Notes: generated by a model from the letters alone, not told the origin. DNA of 64,000 bases from Echinicola shivajiensis (GCF_018642165.1 NZ_JAHHZM010000001.1:992001-1056000); one strand, 5' to 3'. Counted from the stretch's first letter, positions 43,698 through 54,068 are shown. A program made the numbers and translations.

Positions 43698-46600
43698 TTA
43701 AAATTGAAACCTTAACGTAGCCCCTACTGAGCGAGTCATCGGTAAGAAACCTTGTTCTCCCGAGAAAGCCGTATTATTGGAGTTATTGGACGCAGGATTA
43801 AAATTATAAGGCAGTGAATTATAGATATAGAATAAATCACGCCCAATCACGGAAAAATTCATCCCGCCGATACCTAGTTTATCTGTAAATGTTTTTGGGA
43901 AATTATAACCAAGGGAAACTTCTCTCAATGACACCCAAGTACTTTCAAAAATCCAGTAGTCAGACACACCTGTTGAGGAAGAACCATATCGATAAAAGAA
44001 TTGTGGTGTATGGGTTGGTTCTACCAAACCTGCTTCATAAGCTTCTTCATAAGTCATACCTCCTACATCCGCTTGGCTACCATCAGGTTGAGTAACCATC
44101 TGTCCTTGGGCAAAAACACCGTGAGGAATCATTCCATCATCATAAGTTTCCCCATCATATTCACTTGTCCAGGTAATTCCTCCATATTCGGCATCTCGTC
44201 CAGGCAAAGTATTAGGCAATACCCCAGTATGCGTACCGTATCTATAAGAAAGCATCACAAAATCCCCTCCTACTTTAGCATCCACCAAGAATCCTAAGTT
44301 GAAGTTTTTATATTGGAAATTATTGCTCCAGCCAGATCTGAAGTCCGCATTGATATCTCCTACATCTTGAATTCTGTTGCTTCTTGCAGGGAATGCCGCA
44401 CGTGCATCAGATCTCCATGCAAATTGTGGCAAACCATTGTTTGGATGATCAATTGGGTTTCCATTTTCATCCTTAGCTTGGAAAACTTCAGCCTGAATAG
44501 AAGACCTTAAGGTACCATAAGATTTGCCTACAACCGCCCATGTGCTCACTTCACCGATATTAGCACCTAGGTTATATTCCTCTCTGCCATCATACAGCTC
44601 CTTAATCAAGTTCCTGTTTCTAGAGAAAGTCAAGATAGATTCCCATTGGAAATTCTCTGTCCTTACCGGTGTTGCGGTCAAAGTAAGTTCAATACCTCGG
44701 TTCTGGATATTTCCGGCATTTACCAATATGGCGCTCACCCCTGATTCAACCGGGGAGGAAATTGGTAAGATCTGATTTTTGGTATTATCCTGATAGAAAG
44801 TGAAATCCACTCCTAACTTTTCTTTAAATAAGGAAAGCTCAATACCAATTTCCTTCGCGATTTTTCTTTCGGGTTTAATATTTGGCTGTAGTACCCTGCT
44901 ATCACTGAAAGTAGAAGTTGGAATCTGGTTGCCATTGATGAAGGTAAAACCATTAAAAGAGAACCCAGGGTTTAAAGTAAATGGGCTGGTATCTTTACCC
45001 AGTGCAGCAATATTACCTCTCAATTTTGCGAAACTGATCCAAGAAGGCATGGCCACTGTTTCTGACAACACCCATGATGCACTGGCAGCAGGATAGTGGA
45101 AGAAATTATTTCCAGTACCATCCGAATAAGTCAAAGCCGATGACCAGTCACCTCTCCAGGAGAGGTACAGAAACAATTGATCCTTATACGCCTGATCAAC
45201 ACTTGCATAAACTGAATTAATGGTTCTTTTATAAGAAACTCCGCCCCTTGACAGTTGTGGTTCTACTGAATTCTCCAAGAAGAAATTTCCAGGATACAGT
45301 AATCCGCCTACGGTTTCAGCACTGTTGAAAGTAGTCTCTGTACGTTGTGATTCTGCCCCGATATAACCGCTGATATCATAGTTATCATTGATGATTTTAT
45401 TCATCATCACCATTCCTTTCAGGAAGCTACTTTTCTTAGCAGTGTGGCTCAAACCATATTTCCCACCAGTAAAACCTACATTTTGGCCCAACTCTTTGGT
45501 TTCATTCTTGGTATAGTAATTATTCAAATTACCTTCTAACCTTACCTTCATCCAATCTGTAACCTTACCAGTCATGGCAATTCTACCTCTTACTGTTTGC
45601 TCATCCTGCAGATAATTATTGTTAAATAAGGAATACCAAAACCTTGATTCAGGAGCCTTGTTGGGCTCATCAGGATTGTTTGGATTGGGAGCTCCTCCAA
45701 GAACACTGGTGTATTTCTCTTCTCTCATCCAATATTCAGTATCATAATTTCTTGGAAGCATCCAGCTATATAGTTTACCAAAGTTATAAGAACCAAAAGC
45801 ATCCAAACCACCTAATCTTGGCGGGTTCTTTCCTTCAAATGTGGTATAGTTAACGCTAGCGTCGACATCTATATAATCTGTCAATTCATGGGTAGCCCTG
45901 AAATCAAAGCCATTCTTCAAATAGTCATTGTTTTGAACAACACCTTCTCCCTGACTTCTGGTATAGGACAACCTAAAGGAAGATCTATCGGTTCCTCCAT
46001 CCAAGGCCACGTTGGTATTTGAAGCCCAGCCATTTCTGAATGCATCCATGAAGTTATCTGGCTGAGGAAGATATTTTGTAGGTGTTCCATCGTAGTTGAT
46101 AACTTCCTGTCCTTCCATTCTTGGGCCCCAGTTTTCCAGTTCCCTGTTGATCTGATGGTCAATATAAGGCTGTCCCGTTACTGGATCTGTTGGAAACACC
46201 TTCGTTCTCCAAGCCTCATCTGCTTGATAGTTTGGATCTCTCCGGTCAGTAAAGAAAGCCCCCACCGAGCCTCCACCAAACACATTTTGGAATTCTGGGC
46301 CAGAAAACGGCTGAAATATCTGGGCATTTTGGGAAACGGACACGCCAACTCCTTTTCTTTTGCTACCTTTTTTGGAGGTAATCAAGATCACACCATTGAT
46401 GGCTCTTGAACCGTATAACGCAGCTGCTGCGGATCCCTTAAGCACTGACACACTCTCAAAATCCTCCATATTGAGGTTTTTCAAGGCATTACCAAAATCA
46501 CGTCCAGTTCCACCAAATACATCATTGTCGATGATAACACCATCAATCACAAAAATAGGCTGGTTATTGCTGCTCAATGTGGAATTACCCCTGATCAAAA

Positions 46601-47414
46601 TCTTGGAAGAACCAAAAGCCCCTCCACTTCCCTGATCAATTTGAACGCCAGCAACGCGACCTTGCAGTGCATTTACAGGGTTGACCTCAAAGGATTTGGC
46701 CAATTTATCCCCTTTTACCTCAGTCACAGAATATCCAAGGTCTCTTTTACTTTTTTCAATTCCCAAGGCTGTAACCACTACCTGCTCCAATAAAATATCA
46801 GAACTTAAAGTGACATTGATTTCAGTTTGATTGCCCACAACAATTTCCTGAGCCTTAAAGCCAGTGAAAGAGAAAATCAGTTTAGCACCCTCTGGCACCT
46901 CTAAACTGTAATATCCGTCAATGTCTGTTATAGTCCCTGTGGAAGTCCCTTCAATTGATACAGTAGCCCCGGGCAAGGGCTCTCCATTTTCATCTACCAC
47001 CCTACCACGGATAGTCACTTCCATAAAGTCTTCTTCTACAGAAACCTCCTCCTTCGCGGCCTTTTGCACATTGATCACATGATTGATCCTTTTGAATGCA
47101 AGTTCAGAATTTTGAGAGAGGTATCTTAAGACCTCTCCTAAGGGCTCATTGCTGTACTTGATATCAAATCTTCTGTTTTTATTGAGGTCCTCTGGCTTAA
47201 ATGCAAATATAAAGTCTGTCTGACTTTCAATCCGTTCAAATACTTCTCCAACATTGGCTTGCTTTAATTCCAATGATACAAATATCTCATCGATGCTCTT
47301 TTGAGAATATCCATTTTTCGCCAGCAAGAAGCTACAAAAGAAGGTTTGTAGCACTAACCCATATAGAGTATACCTTGCCATAAGCAAAACTTTGGGTAAA
47401 AGTTTATATTTCAT
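43698..47414 (-). CDS. SusC/RagA-family TonB-dependent transporter with STN domain
   Basis: A 1238-residue outer-membrane transporter. Order: signal peptide (~1-38), STN domain (~45-115, 'VFERIESQTDFIFAFKPEDL'), carboxypeptidase-D-like repeat (~133-205, 'GRVVDENGEPLPGATVSIEG'), plug (~210-340, 'EQVVVTALGIEKSKRDLGYS') and barrel ending 'SVGATLRFQF'. The STN domain links it to FecR signalling. It is distinct in sequence from the SusC at 30593, so the two cassettes probably take up different fragments. Confidence 0.95.
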   Translation of the reverse strand: MKYKLLPKVLLMARYTLYGLVLQTFFCSFLLAKNGYSQKSIDEIFVSLELKQANVGEVFERIESQTDFIFAFKPEDLNKNRRFDIKYSNEPLGEVLRYLSQNSELAFKRINHVINVQKAAKEEVSVEEDFMEVTIRGRVVDENGEPLPGATVSIEGTSTGTITDIDGYYSLEVPEGAKLIFSFTGFKAQEIVVGNQTEINVTLSSDILLEQVVVTALGIEKSKRDLGYSVTEVKGDKLAKSFEVNPVNALQGRVAGVQIDQGSGGAFGSSKILIRGNSTLSSNNQPIFVIDGVIIDNDVFGGTGRDFGNALKNLNMEDFESVSVLKGSAAAALYGSRAINGVILITSKKGSKRKGVGVSVSQNAQIFQPFSGPEFQNVFGGGSVGAFFTDRRDPNYQADEAWRTKVFPTDPVTGQPYIDHQINRELENWGPRMEGQEVINYDGTPTKYLPQPDNFMDAFRNGWASNTNVALDGGTDRSSFRLSYTRSQGEGVVQNNDYLKNGFDFRATHELTDYIDVDASVNYTTFEGKNPPRLGGLDAFGSYNFGKLYSWMLPRNYDTEYWMREEKYTSVLGGAPNPNNPDEPNKAPESRFWYSLFNNNYLQDEQTVRGRIAMTGKVTDWMKVRLEGNLNNYYTKNETKELGQNVGFTGGKYGLSHTAKKSSFLKGMVMMNKIINDNYDISGYIGAESQRTETTFNSAETVGGLLYPGNFFLENSVEPQLSRGGVSYKRTINSVYASVDQAYKDQLFLYLSWRGDWSSALTYSDGTGNNFFHYPAASASWVLSETVAMPSWISFAKLRGNIAALGKDTSPFTLNPGFSFNGFTFINGNQIPTSTFSDSRVLQPNIKPERKIAKEIGIELSLFKEKLGVDFTFYQDNTKNQILPISSPVESGVSAILVNAGNIQNRGIELTLTATPVRTENFQWESILTFSRNRNLIKELYDGREEYNLGANIGEVSTWAVVGKSYGTLRSSIQAEVFQAKDENGNPIDHPNNGLPQFAWRSDARAAFPARSNRIQDVGDINADFRSGWSNNFQYKNFNLGFLVDAKVGGDFVMLSYRYGTHTGVLPNTLPGRDAEYGGITWTSEYDGETYDDGMIPHGVFAQGQMVTQPDGSQADVGGMTYEEAYEAGLVEPTHTPQFFYRYGSSSTGVSDYWIFESTWVSLREVSLGYNFPKTFTDKLGIGGMNFSVIGRDLFYIYNSLPYNFNPASNNSNNTAFSGEQGFLPMTRSVGATLRFQF

Positions 47415-47565
47415 ATTTTTAGATGTTTTTAGTGAAAATTTCCAATTTCTAAAGACAATAGCTCTTTTGCCGAAGCCTCCTCGACCAAAATTTGGCTTAG
47501 GTAAAAGAGCTTAATTTTGTTAGCTGCTGTCGTTGTACACTGTAAAGTTTTTTTTTGAGCTTATA

Positions 47566-48591
47566 TTATTTTTTATGCATCTTATTGATGTGAACGGTAT
47601 CCCCTTGAATCTTATAATCAAACTGAAAGGTATAGGAGATACCATCCAGGACATTCTCTAAGCTTTGCTTGTCAAAGCCCCCTGTATACCTATCACCTAT
47701 TTTGATTTTGCTATCCATCTTAAAGAATACTCCATACCAAGCAGAAAGCCGCTTGATCACCTCGGCAAAAGAGCTGTTCTTAAACCATATTTCACCATCC
47801 TTCCACCCCATAATCATATGTTCATCAAAGGATTGTTTTATCAAACCTTTATTATGCTTATCAAAAACAGCCATTTCTGAAGGAACCAGAACCAGTTTTT
47901 TGTTCTCAATAGCCTCATTCACTTCTACCTTGCCAGTCAATACAGCTACAGAAATGGTAGCTTCTTCAGGATTGGTCCTAACATTGAAAGATGTTCCTAA
48001 AACCTTGGTGGTCACTGCTTCGCTATGAATCAAAAATGGTCTAAGTGTATCCCTTTTTACATCAAAAAATGCCTCTCCCTCCAAATACACCTCTCTCTTG
48101 TCAGGTTCAAAATCCTTCGGTAACCTGAGTTTACTATTGGCATTTAACTTTACCATAGTACCATCGGGAAGCACTAAACTCAATTTCTGACCATTTGGCG
48201 TTACCTTTTCTATATAGCTAATGACGGCTTCATCCTCAAAAACCACCTCTTCTTCTTCCAAATACTTAAAAAGCACTACTGAAAGACCTATTAAGAGAGT
48301 AAGTGTCGCAGCTAATTTCAACATATTTCCAAATGACCAATTGAACATTTTTGACCTCTTCTCATCAAGTTCAATTTCTCCAATGGTTCCTACCACTTTT
48401 CCCCAAACATGCTCCTTTGTCTTGCGGTTAATTCCTTTCTTTCGCTGCCAAAACTCCTTATACAACTGGAATTTCTTCTCGTTACCAGGAGATTCGTTAA
48501 GCCAATTTTCAAAAACGTCAATCTCCTCCATGCTTGCTTCCCCAGCAAGCACTTTAAAAATTATCGCATCCATAGCATTATTAAAATCCAT
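47566..48591 (-). CDS. FecR-family anti-sigma factor
   Basis: A 341-residue transmembrane anti-sigma protein. The N-terminus ('LAGEASMEEIDVFENWLNES') is the sigma-binding domain, one helix ('MLKLAATLTLLIGLSVVLFKYL') spans the membrane, and the periplasmic FecR domain has 'LVLPDGTMVKLNANSKLRLP' and 'VLGTSFNVRTNPEEATISV'. The C-terminal 'FAEVIKRLSAWYGVFFKMDS' is the STN-contacting part. No sigma gene lies upstream; the candidate partner is at 41117-41734. It probably is co-transcribed with the SusC 151 bp downstream. Confidence 0.92.
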   Translation of the reverse strand: MDFNNAMDAIIFKVLAGEASMEEIDVFENWLNESPGNEKKFQLYKEFWQRKKGINRKTKEHVWGKVVGTIGEIELDEKRSKMFNWSFGNMLKLAATLTLLIGLSVVLFKYLEEEEVVFEDEAVISYIEKVTPNGQKLSLVLPDGTMVKLNANSKLRLPKDFEPDKREVYLEGEAFFDVKRDTLRPFLIHSEAVTTKVLGTSFNVRTNPEEATISVAVLTGKVEVNEAIENKKLVLVPSEMAVFDKHNKGLIKQSFDEHMIMGWKDGEIWFKNSSFAEVIKRLSAWYGVFFKMDSKIKIGDRYTGGFDKQSLENVLDGISYTFQFDYKIQGDTVHINKMHKK

Positions 48592-48731
48592 AAAAGAAAT
48601 GGTTGTCTTAATATTAAAGACTACTATTTCTGATTCTACCCCCCTTCAATAATGAAAAAAAATTAAAATACGCAAGAAAAAACTACTCTATTAGAATTTC
48701 ACAAAACTTTATTCCTTCGCAATCCAAACAA

Positions 48732-50873
48732 TTATATTTCCCTACTCAACTTCTCAATATCCTTACAGGTCTTTTTAATCAAGTTCAATTGTTCTGTCAA
48801 GAGTTGGTCTTCAACACCTTCAGCTGGACCAAGCAATTCTTCAGTATTTTCCAATACAGTAAAGTCCACTTGAAATTCTGACTCGCCCAAATGTTCCATA
48901 CTTCTCAACAAATAATTCCTGGCCCTTTTGACCAATACCGCCTGTTCTGAAGAAGTAAGCTCTAATTTATTCGCTATTAGGCTATGTGATAATGATGAAA
49001 AATAAGAAGATAAAGTATTATTGAGCACCACCAATTTGAGCATGACCTCATTGTTCTTTTGCTGACTTTTTGGTTCATCCAACATTCTTTGAAAAGCTGC
49101 TGAAAGTTTAGCTGTTTGCATAAACATCCGTTTTCTTGCAAGACGATAATCCAACTCGTTAAAGCCCTCTGGATGAACACTATTAATAATCTGTGACAAA
49201 TAAGCCAAATCAGCCTTCAAACTGTCATTCAACAAGGACTTCATCCCCCCATATTCCCAAGTTGGCAAAAAGTATTTGATAAATAAAAAAGAGATACCTG
49301 ATGCCAAAAATATATCCACAATTCTTTCTTTGGCAACCTGCAAATCATTGCCAGGATATAAAAAGCCAAAAACAATAAATATAAAAGGTGTCATGAACAC
49401 CACACTCCAAAAATACCGAATCCGAATAAAGGCATTGGCCAGGATAATCAACACCACGAGTATAAGCATCCTCACGGTGTAATCCTCCACAAAATATAAT
49501 ATCAAAATACCTGAGACCCCTCCCACAAGTGTCCCCACTAGCTGGTTCAAGCTGCGTTTTTTAGTCAGACTGAAATTTGGCCGCATGATCAACAAAATCC
49601 CCAAAACCACCCAATAACTGTTCTTCCCCAACAAGGAAATCTGTGACATAAGAAAACCCACAAAAGCTGCTGCTGCTAACCTCAAGGCATATCGAAAAAC
49701 AGGAGATTCAAGACTTAAATTGTCCCTGATCAGTTTCAAAGAAAAACTTTGCTTCCCTACAAACCTGGACAAGCTCTCTTCCCAGGTCTGGGGAATAAAG
49801 GTAAATTGCTCTTCATAAAAATAATTCTGGATATCTTCCACTCTCCTGCTAATTGCTCTAAGATTGGTAAAAATCCTGTTCAAGACCAATGTTTTGACAC
49901 CTTGGTCACTTAGCGCATCTATTCCCCCTTTCAGTTCCTCCAATGCGGCCTGTCGAAGCTCATTCTTTTTAGGCTTTTCATTATTGATCAATGCATAACC
50001 TAATTGAGACAATTCATTGGCCACCATCCGGATAACATGTCCAAAATCCTCCAAGATCCCATAGCGTCCATAATCTTTCCTTAGTTGTTTATATTCATAA
50101 TGGGAAGAAATCATTTGATCAAAAATATCAAGGATGTCCACAAATATCACTATTAACAACTGCTCAGGCTTAATGGACTCCTCCATCTTTACTCTTGATT
50201 TAAACAAAATCTCCCTAACCGTCTCCTGATGCTCAATCACTGAAACTTGCAATTTGGCCAACTGACTATTGTTATGCTCTAAATTTTCGCTTGGAAAATA
50301 ATACCTTGACCTAACGGTTAAATACTTGGAAATTTGCAGGATACATTCTCCCAAAGCCTGCTGTGCAAGCCTAAAAGGCCTTACCTGTGAAATAAAGAGA
50401 CTAAACAAAGTATACCACAATCCCCCTGATAAAATAAAAAATGCAAACTTAAGGCTGCTAGCCCCAGTGCTAATGGCCCCCATAGAAATGGCCATTACCA
50501 ATAAACCAGCCAATCCAACCGCAGAGGCCCTGACACCATAAACCGTGATCATAGAAAACAAAAAACAAAACAAAGGTACTTGAACGGCCTGCAAATACAC
50601 ATTTGTATTCAGGGACACTGTCACTAAGGCGCTGATAAAAATGCTTACACAGCTGGCCAACATACCATTTCGCCTATAGGCCCTAGGTCCTGTAGCATCA
50701 GCCAAACTCACCATCAGGGCGCCTAATGCCACATAGACCCCCAACAAATAATCCCCCTTTAGGTAAAAGACCAAGAAAGGCAGCATCATGCCCAGTGCCA
50801 CCCTTACACCATCTGTGAAATACTGGCCTAGAAATATACTTTTTAAGGTTCCTGCTTTCAGAATGATTTCAAT
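48732..50873 (-). CDS. FUSC-family (YccS-like) membrane protein, probable ATT start
   Basis: An inner-membrane protein with two sets of membrane helices (about residues 20-150 and 390-520) each followed by a soluble helical domain, the arrangement of the FUSC/YccS family, thought to resemble aromatic-acid efflux pumps. The first conventional start is a GTG at 50801 (689 aa), which cuts into the first helix. In-frame homology to the tandem paralogue continues upstream (LKSIFLGQYFTDGVR matches LKSFLFGQYFADGVK) to an ATT at 50873, directly after a stop; this gives 713 residues against 714 in the paralogue. I take the ATT as the probable start, but a start-codon mutation or an assembly error is possible. 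Confidence 0.85.
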   Translation of the reverse strand: MEIILKAGTLKSIFLGQYFTDGVRVALGMMLPFLVFYLKGDYLLGVYVALGALMVSLADATGPRAYRRNGMLASCVSIFISALVTVSLNTNVYLQAVQVPLFCFLFSMITVYGVRASAVGLAGLLVMAISMGAISTGASSLKFAFFILSGGLWYTLFSLFISQVRPFRLAQQALGECILQISKYLTVRSRYYFPSENLEHNNSQLAKLQVSVIEHQETVREILFKSRVKMEESIKPEQLLIVIFVDILDIFDQMISSHYEYKQLRKDYGRYGILEDFGHVIRMVANELSQLGYALINNEKPKKNELRQAALEELKGGIDALSDQGVKTLVLNRIFTNLRAISRRVEDIQNYFYEEQFTFIPQTWEESLSRFVGKQSFSLKLIRDNLSLESPVFRYALRLAAAAFVGFLMSQISLLGKNSYWVVLGILLIMRPNFSLTKKRSLNQLVGTLVGGVSGILILYFVEDYTVRMLILVVLIILANAFIRIRYFWSVVFMTPFIFIVFGFLYPGNDLQVAKERIVDIFLASGISFLFIKYFLPTWEYGGMKSLLNDSLKADLAYLSQIINSVHPEGFNELDYRLARKRMFMQTAKLSAAFQRMLDEPKSQQKNNEVMLKLVVLNNTLSSYFSSLSHSLIANKLELTSSEQAVLVKRARNYLLRSMEHLGESEFQVDFTVLENTEELLGPAEGVEDQLLTEQLNLIKKTCKDIEKLSREI

Positions 50874-51006
50874 TTATCCCCATAATAAATATCCAGATTT
50901 TTCATGGAAGCGCCCAAAAACAAAAGCTTATTTTTAAAACCCTCCAATCTTGCCTTGGCAAAACTGCAGTAATTCAAATCTAATGGACAAATAAAAGCAT
51001 AAACTA

Positions 51007-53151
51007 TCAATTAGCTAACTTCCTGCTTAACCGTTCGATATCTTTACAAGTCTTTTTGATCAAATTCAACTGTTCAGTCAACAACACATCTTCAGCTTCA
51101 GCCCTAGCAACAAGCAATCGATCTGAATGATCCAAAATCGAAAAATCAAGTTTAAACCCTTGCTCACCATAGTGCTCCAAACTTCTTAATAGGTAATTCC
51201 TAGCTCTTTTGATCAATACAACCTGATCGTGTGAGGACAAAGCCATGTCTGATCGAATCAAACTCGTGGAGAGGGTAGAAAAATAAGAAGATAAAATATG
51301 GTTAAGCACTACAAACTGGTGCAGGGACTCTTTGTTTTTCTGCTTGCTTTTAGGTTCATCCAGCATGCGCTGAAATGCTGCTGATAGATTGGCTGATTGT
51401 AGGTACATTCTTTTTCTGGCCAACCTATAGGCAAGTTCATCAAACATCTCATGATCCAATCGCTTAATCACTTGGGCGAGGTATTCTAAATCAGCTTTAA
51501 CTGCTTCTTTTATCAAATGCCTGAAACCTCCATATTCCCAGCTTGGAAAGAAGAAATTACTGGCCAAATAGGCTAATCCGGAGCCTACAATAGTATCTAT
51601 AATTCTCTCACGGGCGATAAGAATATTGGCATCTGGATACAAAAAACCATAAACAATAAAAATGAAAGGCGTCATAAAGACCACACTGAGCACATATTTG
51701 ATCCTTAAAAAGGAATAAGCCAGCACCATCAATATTACTAAAATCACAAAACGGGCCGTATAATCGTGGACCAAATACAAAATCATAACACCAGAAACAC
51801 CTCCTATCAAAGTACCTATTATTCTTTGGGCATTTCTCCTTTTGGTCAAACTAAAACCAGGCCTTAAAATCACCAAGATGGTCAATACCACCCAATAACT
51901 ATGGTGGCCCAAAGACAGCTGAAGTGAAATCAAAAAACCAACCAAACAGGTCACCGACAGTCTCAATGCATGCCTGAAAACATTGGACTCAAAAGTGAGG
52001 TTATCCAGGATCAATTTGAAAGAGAAACTTTGGTGCCCTACAAACTTTGACAGGTTCTCCTCCCTAGTTTGGGAAATAAAGGTCAGTTCTTCTTTATAAA
52101 AATAATTAAAGATATCATCCACCCTTCTGCTAATCGACCTCAAGTTGGCCTGGATCTTACGCAGCATCAGGCATTTCACCCCCTGACTTTCCATGTCTTC
52201 GATTTGGTCCTTTAGTCTGGCAAGGATGACTGTTTTTGAAGACTTTTTTATGGGCTTTTCATTATTGATCAGGGCATAGCCCAAGTCCGACAACTGATCA
52301 CTTATCAGCTGTATACCCAAGCCAATTTCCTTTAGCACACCATACTTACCATATATCTCCCTTAAACTTTTGTACTCATAATGGGAAGACATCATTTGCT
52401 CAAAAATATCCAAGGTATCCACAAAAATTACAATCAATAACTGCCCAGATTTAATGGAATCCCCTACCCTAATCCTAGTTTTATATAGCATCTGTCTCAC
52501 GCTTTCCTGATGCTCATGCACATGAACCTGGGAACTGGCTAAATCCTGATAGTTTTTGGACACATCTACTTCAGTATTATAGAAATTGGCCTTTAGCTTT
52601 AGGTATTGCGCAATCTGTAAGACACATTCCCCCAAAGCCTGCTGGGCTACCCTATAAGGCCTGATCTGCATGATGGACAGGCTCAAAACCATATACCAAA
52701 CACCTCCTGCCAGTACCAGCAGTGCATAAATCCAAAATGCCGCCTCCGTTTTTTGGGAATCTATAGAAATGGCCATCGCCAATAAAGCCCCTGATCCAAC
52801 GGATGAGGCCCTAAGCCCATATACCGAAAACATGGCAAAAAAGAAGCACAAGACCAAGATCTCTATCCCCAATAAAAACACATTTACATTTAGGATTCCT
52901 GTAATCAAGGCGGCTAAAAAAACAAATCCGCAACTGGCCATCATGCCTGTCCTCCGGTGTTCCTCAGGTCCGGTACTGTCTGAAAGACTCACAAAAAAGG
53001 CCCCTAAAGAAATAGAAATACCAGTTTTAAAATCCCCCATCAGAGAAAAGACCAAAGCAGGGAGGAGTACCCCTAAGGTCATCTTTACACCATCTGCAAA
53101 GTACTGACCAAACAAAAAACTTTTTAATTCTATAGGTCTAAGAATTGCCAT
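51007..53151 (-). CDS. FUSC-family (YccS-like) membrane protein
   Basis: A 714-residue paralogue of the neighbouring FUSC protein, sharing conserved blocks throughout ('VVFMTPFIFIVYGFLYPD', 'MYLQSANLSAAFQRMLDEP', 'LLTEQLNLIKKTCKDIERLS'). It has the same two-halves layout of membrane helices and cytoplasmic domains and a normal ATG. It is the upstream member of a tandem pair with 133 bp between them. Substrate unknown; the family is often called an aromatic acid exporter on weak evidence. Confidence 0.9.
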   Translation of the reverse strand: MAILRPIELKSFLFGQYFADGVKMTLGVLLPALVFSLMGDFKTGISISLGAFFVSLSDSTGPEEHRRTGMMASCGFVFLAALITGILNVNVFLLGIEILVLCFFFAMFSVYGLRASSVGSGALLAMAISIDSQKTEAAFWIYALLVLAGGVWYMVLSLSIMQIRPYRVAQQALGECVLQIAQYLKLKANFYNTEVDVSKNYQDLASSQVHVHEHQESVRQMLYKTRIRVGDSIKSGQLLIVIFVDTLDIFEQMMSSHYEYKSLREIYGKYGVLKEIGLGIQLISDQLSDLGYALINNEKPIKKSSKTVILARLKDQIEDMESQGVKCLMLRKIQANLRSISRRVDDIFNYFYKEELTFISQTREENLSKFVGHQSFSFKLILDNLTFESNVFRHALRLSVTCLVGFLISLQLSLGHHSYWVVLTILVILRPGFSLTKRRNAQRIIGTLIGGVSGVMILYLVHDYTARFVILVILMVLAYSFLRIKYVLSVVFMTPFIFIVYGFLYPDANILIARERIIDTIVGSGLAYLASNFFFPSWEYGGFRHLIKEAVKADLEYLAQVIKRLDHEMFDELAYRLARKRMYLQSANLSAAFQRMLDEPKSKQKNKESLHQFVVLNHILSSYFSTLSTSLIRSDMALSSHDQVVLIKRARNYLLRSLEHYGEQGFKLDFSILDHSDRLLVARAEAEDVLLTEQLNLIKKTCKDIERLSRKLAN

Positions 53152-53276
53152 TCTTGAGTTTTAATTCCAAAATTTAAATATCTCCATTTCTGCGCTATTG
53201 ACCTAATGCGAGGAATTATTTCAATAGTTTAAAAATACTGCTAATTTTACCCTATACCTTATTGTCCGTTTTTAAA

Positions 53277-53684
53277 ATGAAAAAGAATAGCTTTTTAATA
53301 TTATTTCTAGTATGCCTGCTTTCTGGCTGCAGTTGCAATCCCGAAAAGCTCTTTGAACTAATCGCCAATTCCAGCATGTTCAAGGGACAAGGCGAGGTGA
53401 TGGCCATAGGACATTTCAATCGTATTGAGGCTAACTTCCAGAAAGACCTGAGCCAAGAACAAAGTAAAATTGAATTGAGACTTTTCAATGGACAGTTGCC
53501 GGAGCTCTACGAAAACGAAGCCAATATTGCTCGAAAGTGCGCAAAAACCTATGTAGAGGCTACAGAAAGCCAAGACTATAAGGAAATAGAAATCTTTATC
53601 ATTAAAACTTCTGAAGATATTCCACCCCAAACCCTTTACCAAAGCAGCTATCTCTTTGAAGTTGCTAGCCTGATAGAAGAGTAA
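53277..53684 (+). CDS. Small lipoprotein of unknown function
   Basis: A 135-residue lipoprotein: basic start MKKNSFLILF, hydrophobic run, lipobox 'LLSGC' and then 'SCNPEKLFELIANSSM'. I chose the ATG at 53277 rather than the TTG at 53262 because it gives a classic signal. The mature part is a single alpha/beta domain of ~115 residues ending 'YLFEVASLIEE'. I do not recognise the family. It is divergent from the FUSC pair. Confidence 0.7.
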   Translation: MKKNSFLILFLVCLLSGCSCNPEKLFELIANSSMFKGQGEVMAIGHFNRIEANFQKDLSQEQSKIELRLFNGQLPELYENEANIARKCAKTYVEATESQDYKEIEIFIIKTSEDIPPQTLYQSSYLFEVASLIEE

Positions 53685-53804
53685 ATCGAGGATTGGAGAC
53701 AAAACACATCGTTCAGTTAGCAACTAATTTCCTAAAAAACACAAACTACCTTTATTTTATTGGGACTGGAAATCATATAATTAATTTTTGAAAAACTCAT
53801 CAGG

Positions 53805-54068
53805 ATGAATCAATACAATTTCAACCAAAGACCTCAAATCCCTGTTTCCACTGGAGACTGGATCATTACACTTATTATTTCGGGTATTCCATTTCTGGGT
53901 TTTATCATGCTTCTTGTATGGGCATTCGATAAAAGTACACCGATAAGCAAAGCCAATTATGCCAAAGCTGCCCTAATATTATGGGCAATCGGAATAGCTT
54001 TTGTAATTTTGCTGGTAGCCATTATTGGCTTTAGTACATTACCCTTCATATTCCCTCAATACAATTAG
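53805..54068 (+). CDS. Small membrane protein (87 aa)
   Basis: An 87-residue protein with a polar N-terminus ('MNQYNFNQRPQIPVSTGDW') and two hydrophobic segments (about 20-42 and 52-80). The pattern 'GDWIITLIISGIPFLGFIMLLVWAF' resembles small Bacteroidota membrane proteins of unknown role. Its TAG stop is immediately followed by the ATG of the HAD gene, so the two are probably co-translated. Confidence 0.7.
   Translation: MNQYNFNQRPQIPVSTGDWIITLIISGIPFLGFIMLLVWAFDKSTPISKANYAKAALILWAIGIAFVILLVAIIGFSTLPFIFPQYN

Noticed and set aside
50858-50905. 15-residue ORF (MKNLDIYYG...) as the true N-terminus of the FUSC gene via a frameshift
   Set aside because: Its frame does not match the paralogue, and the FUSC frame already aligns without a shift up to the ATT codon.
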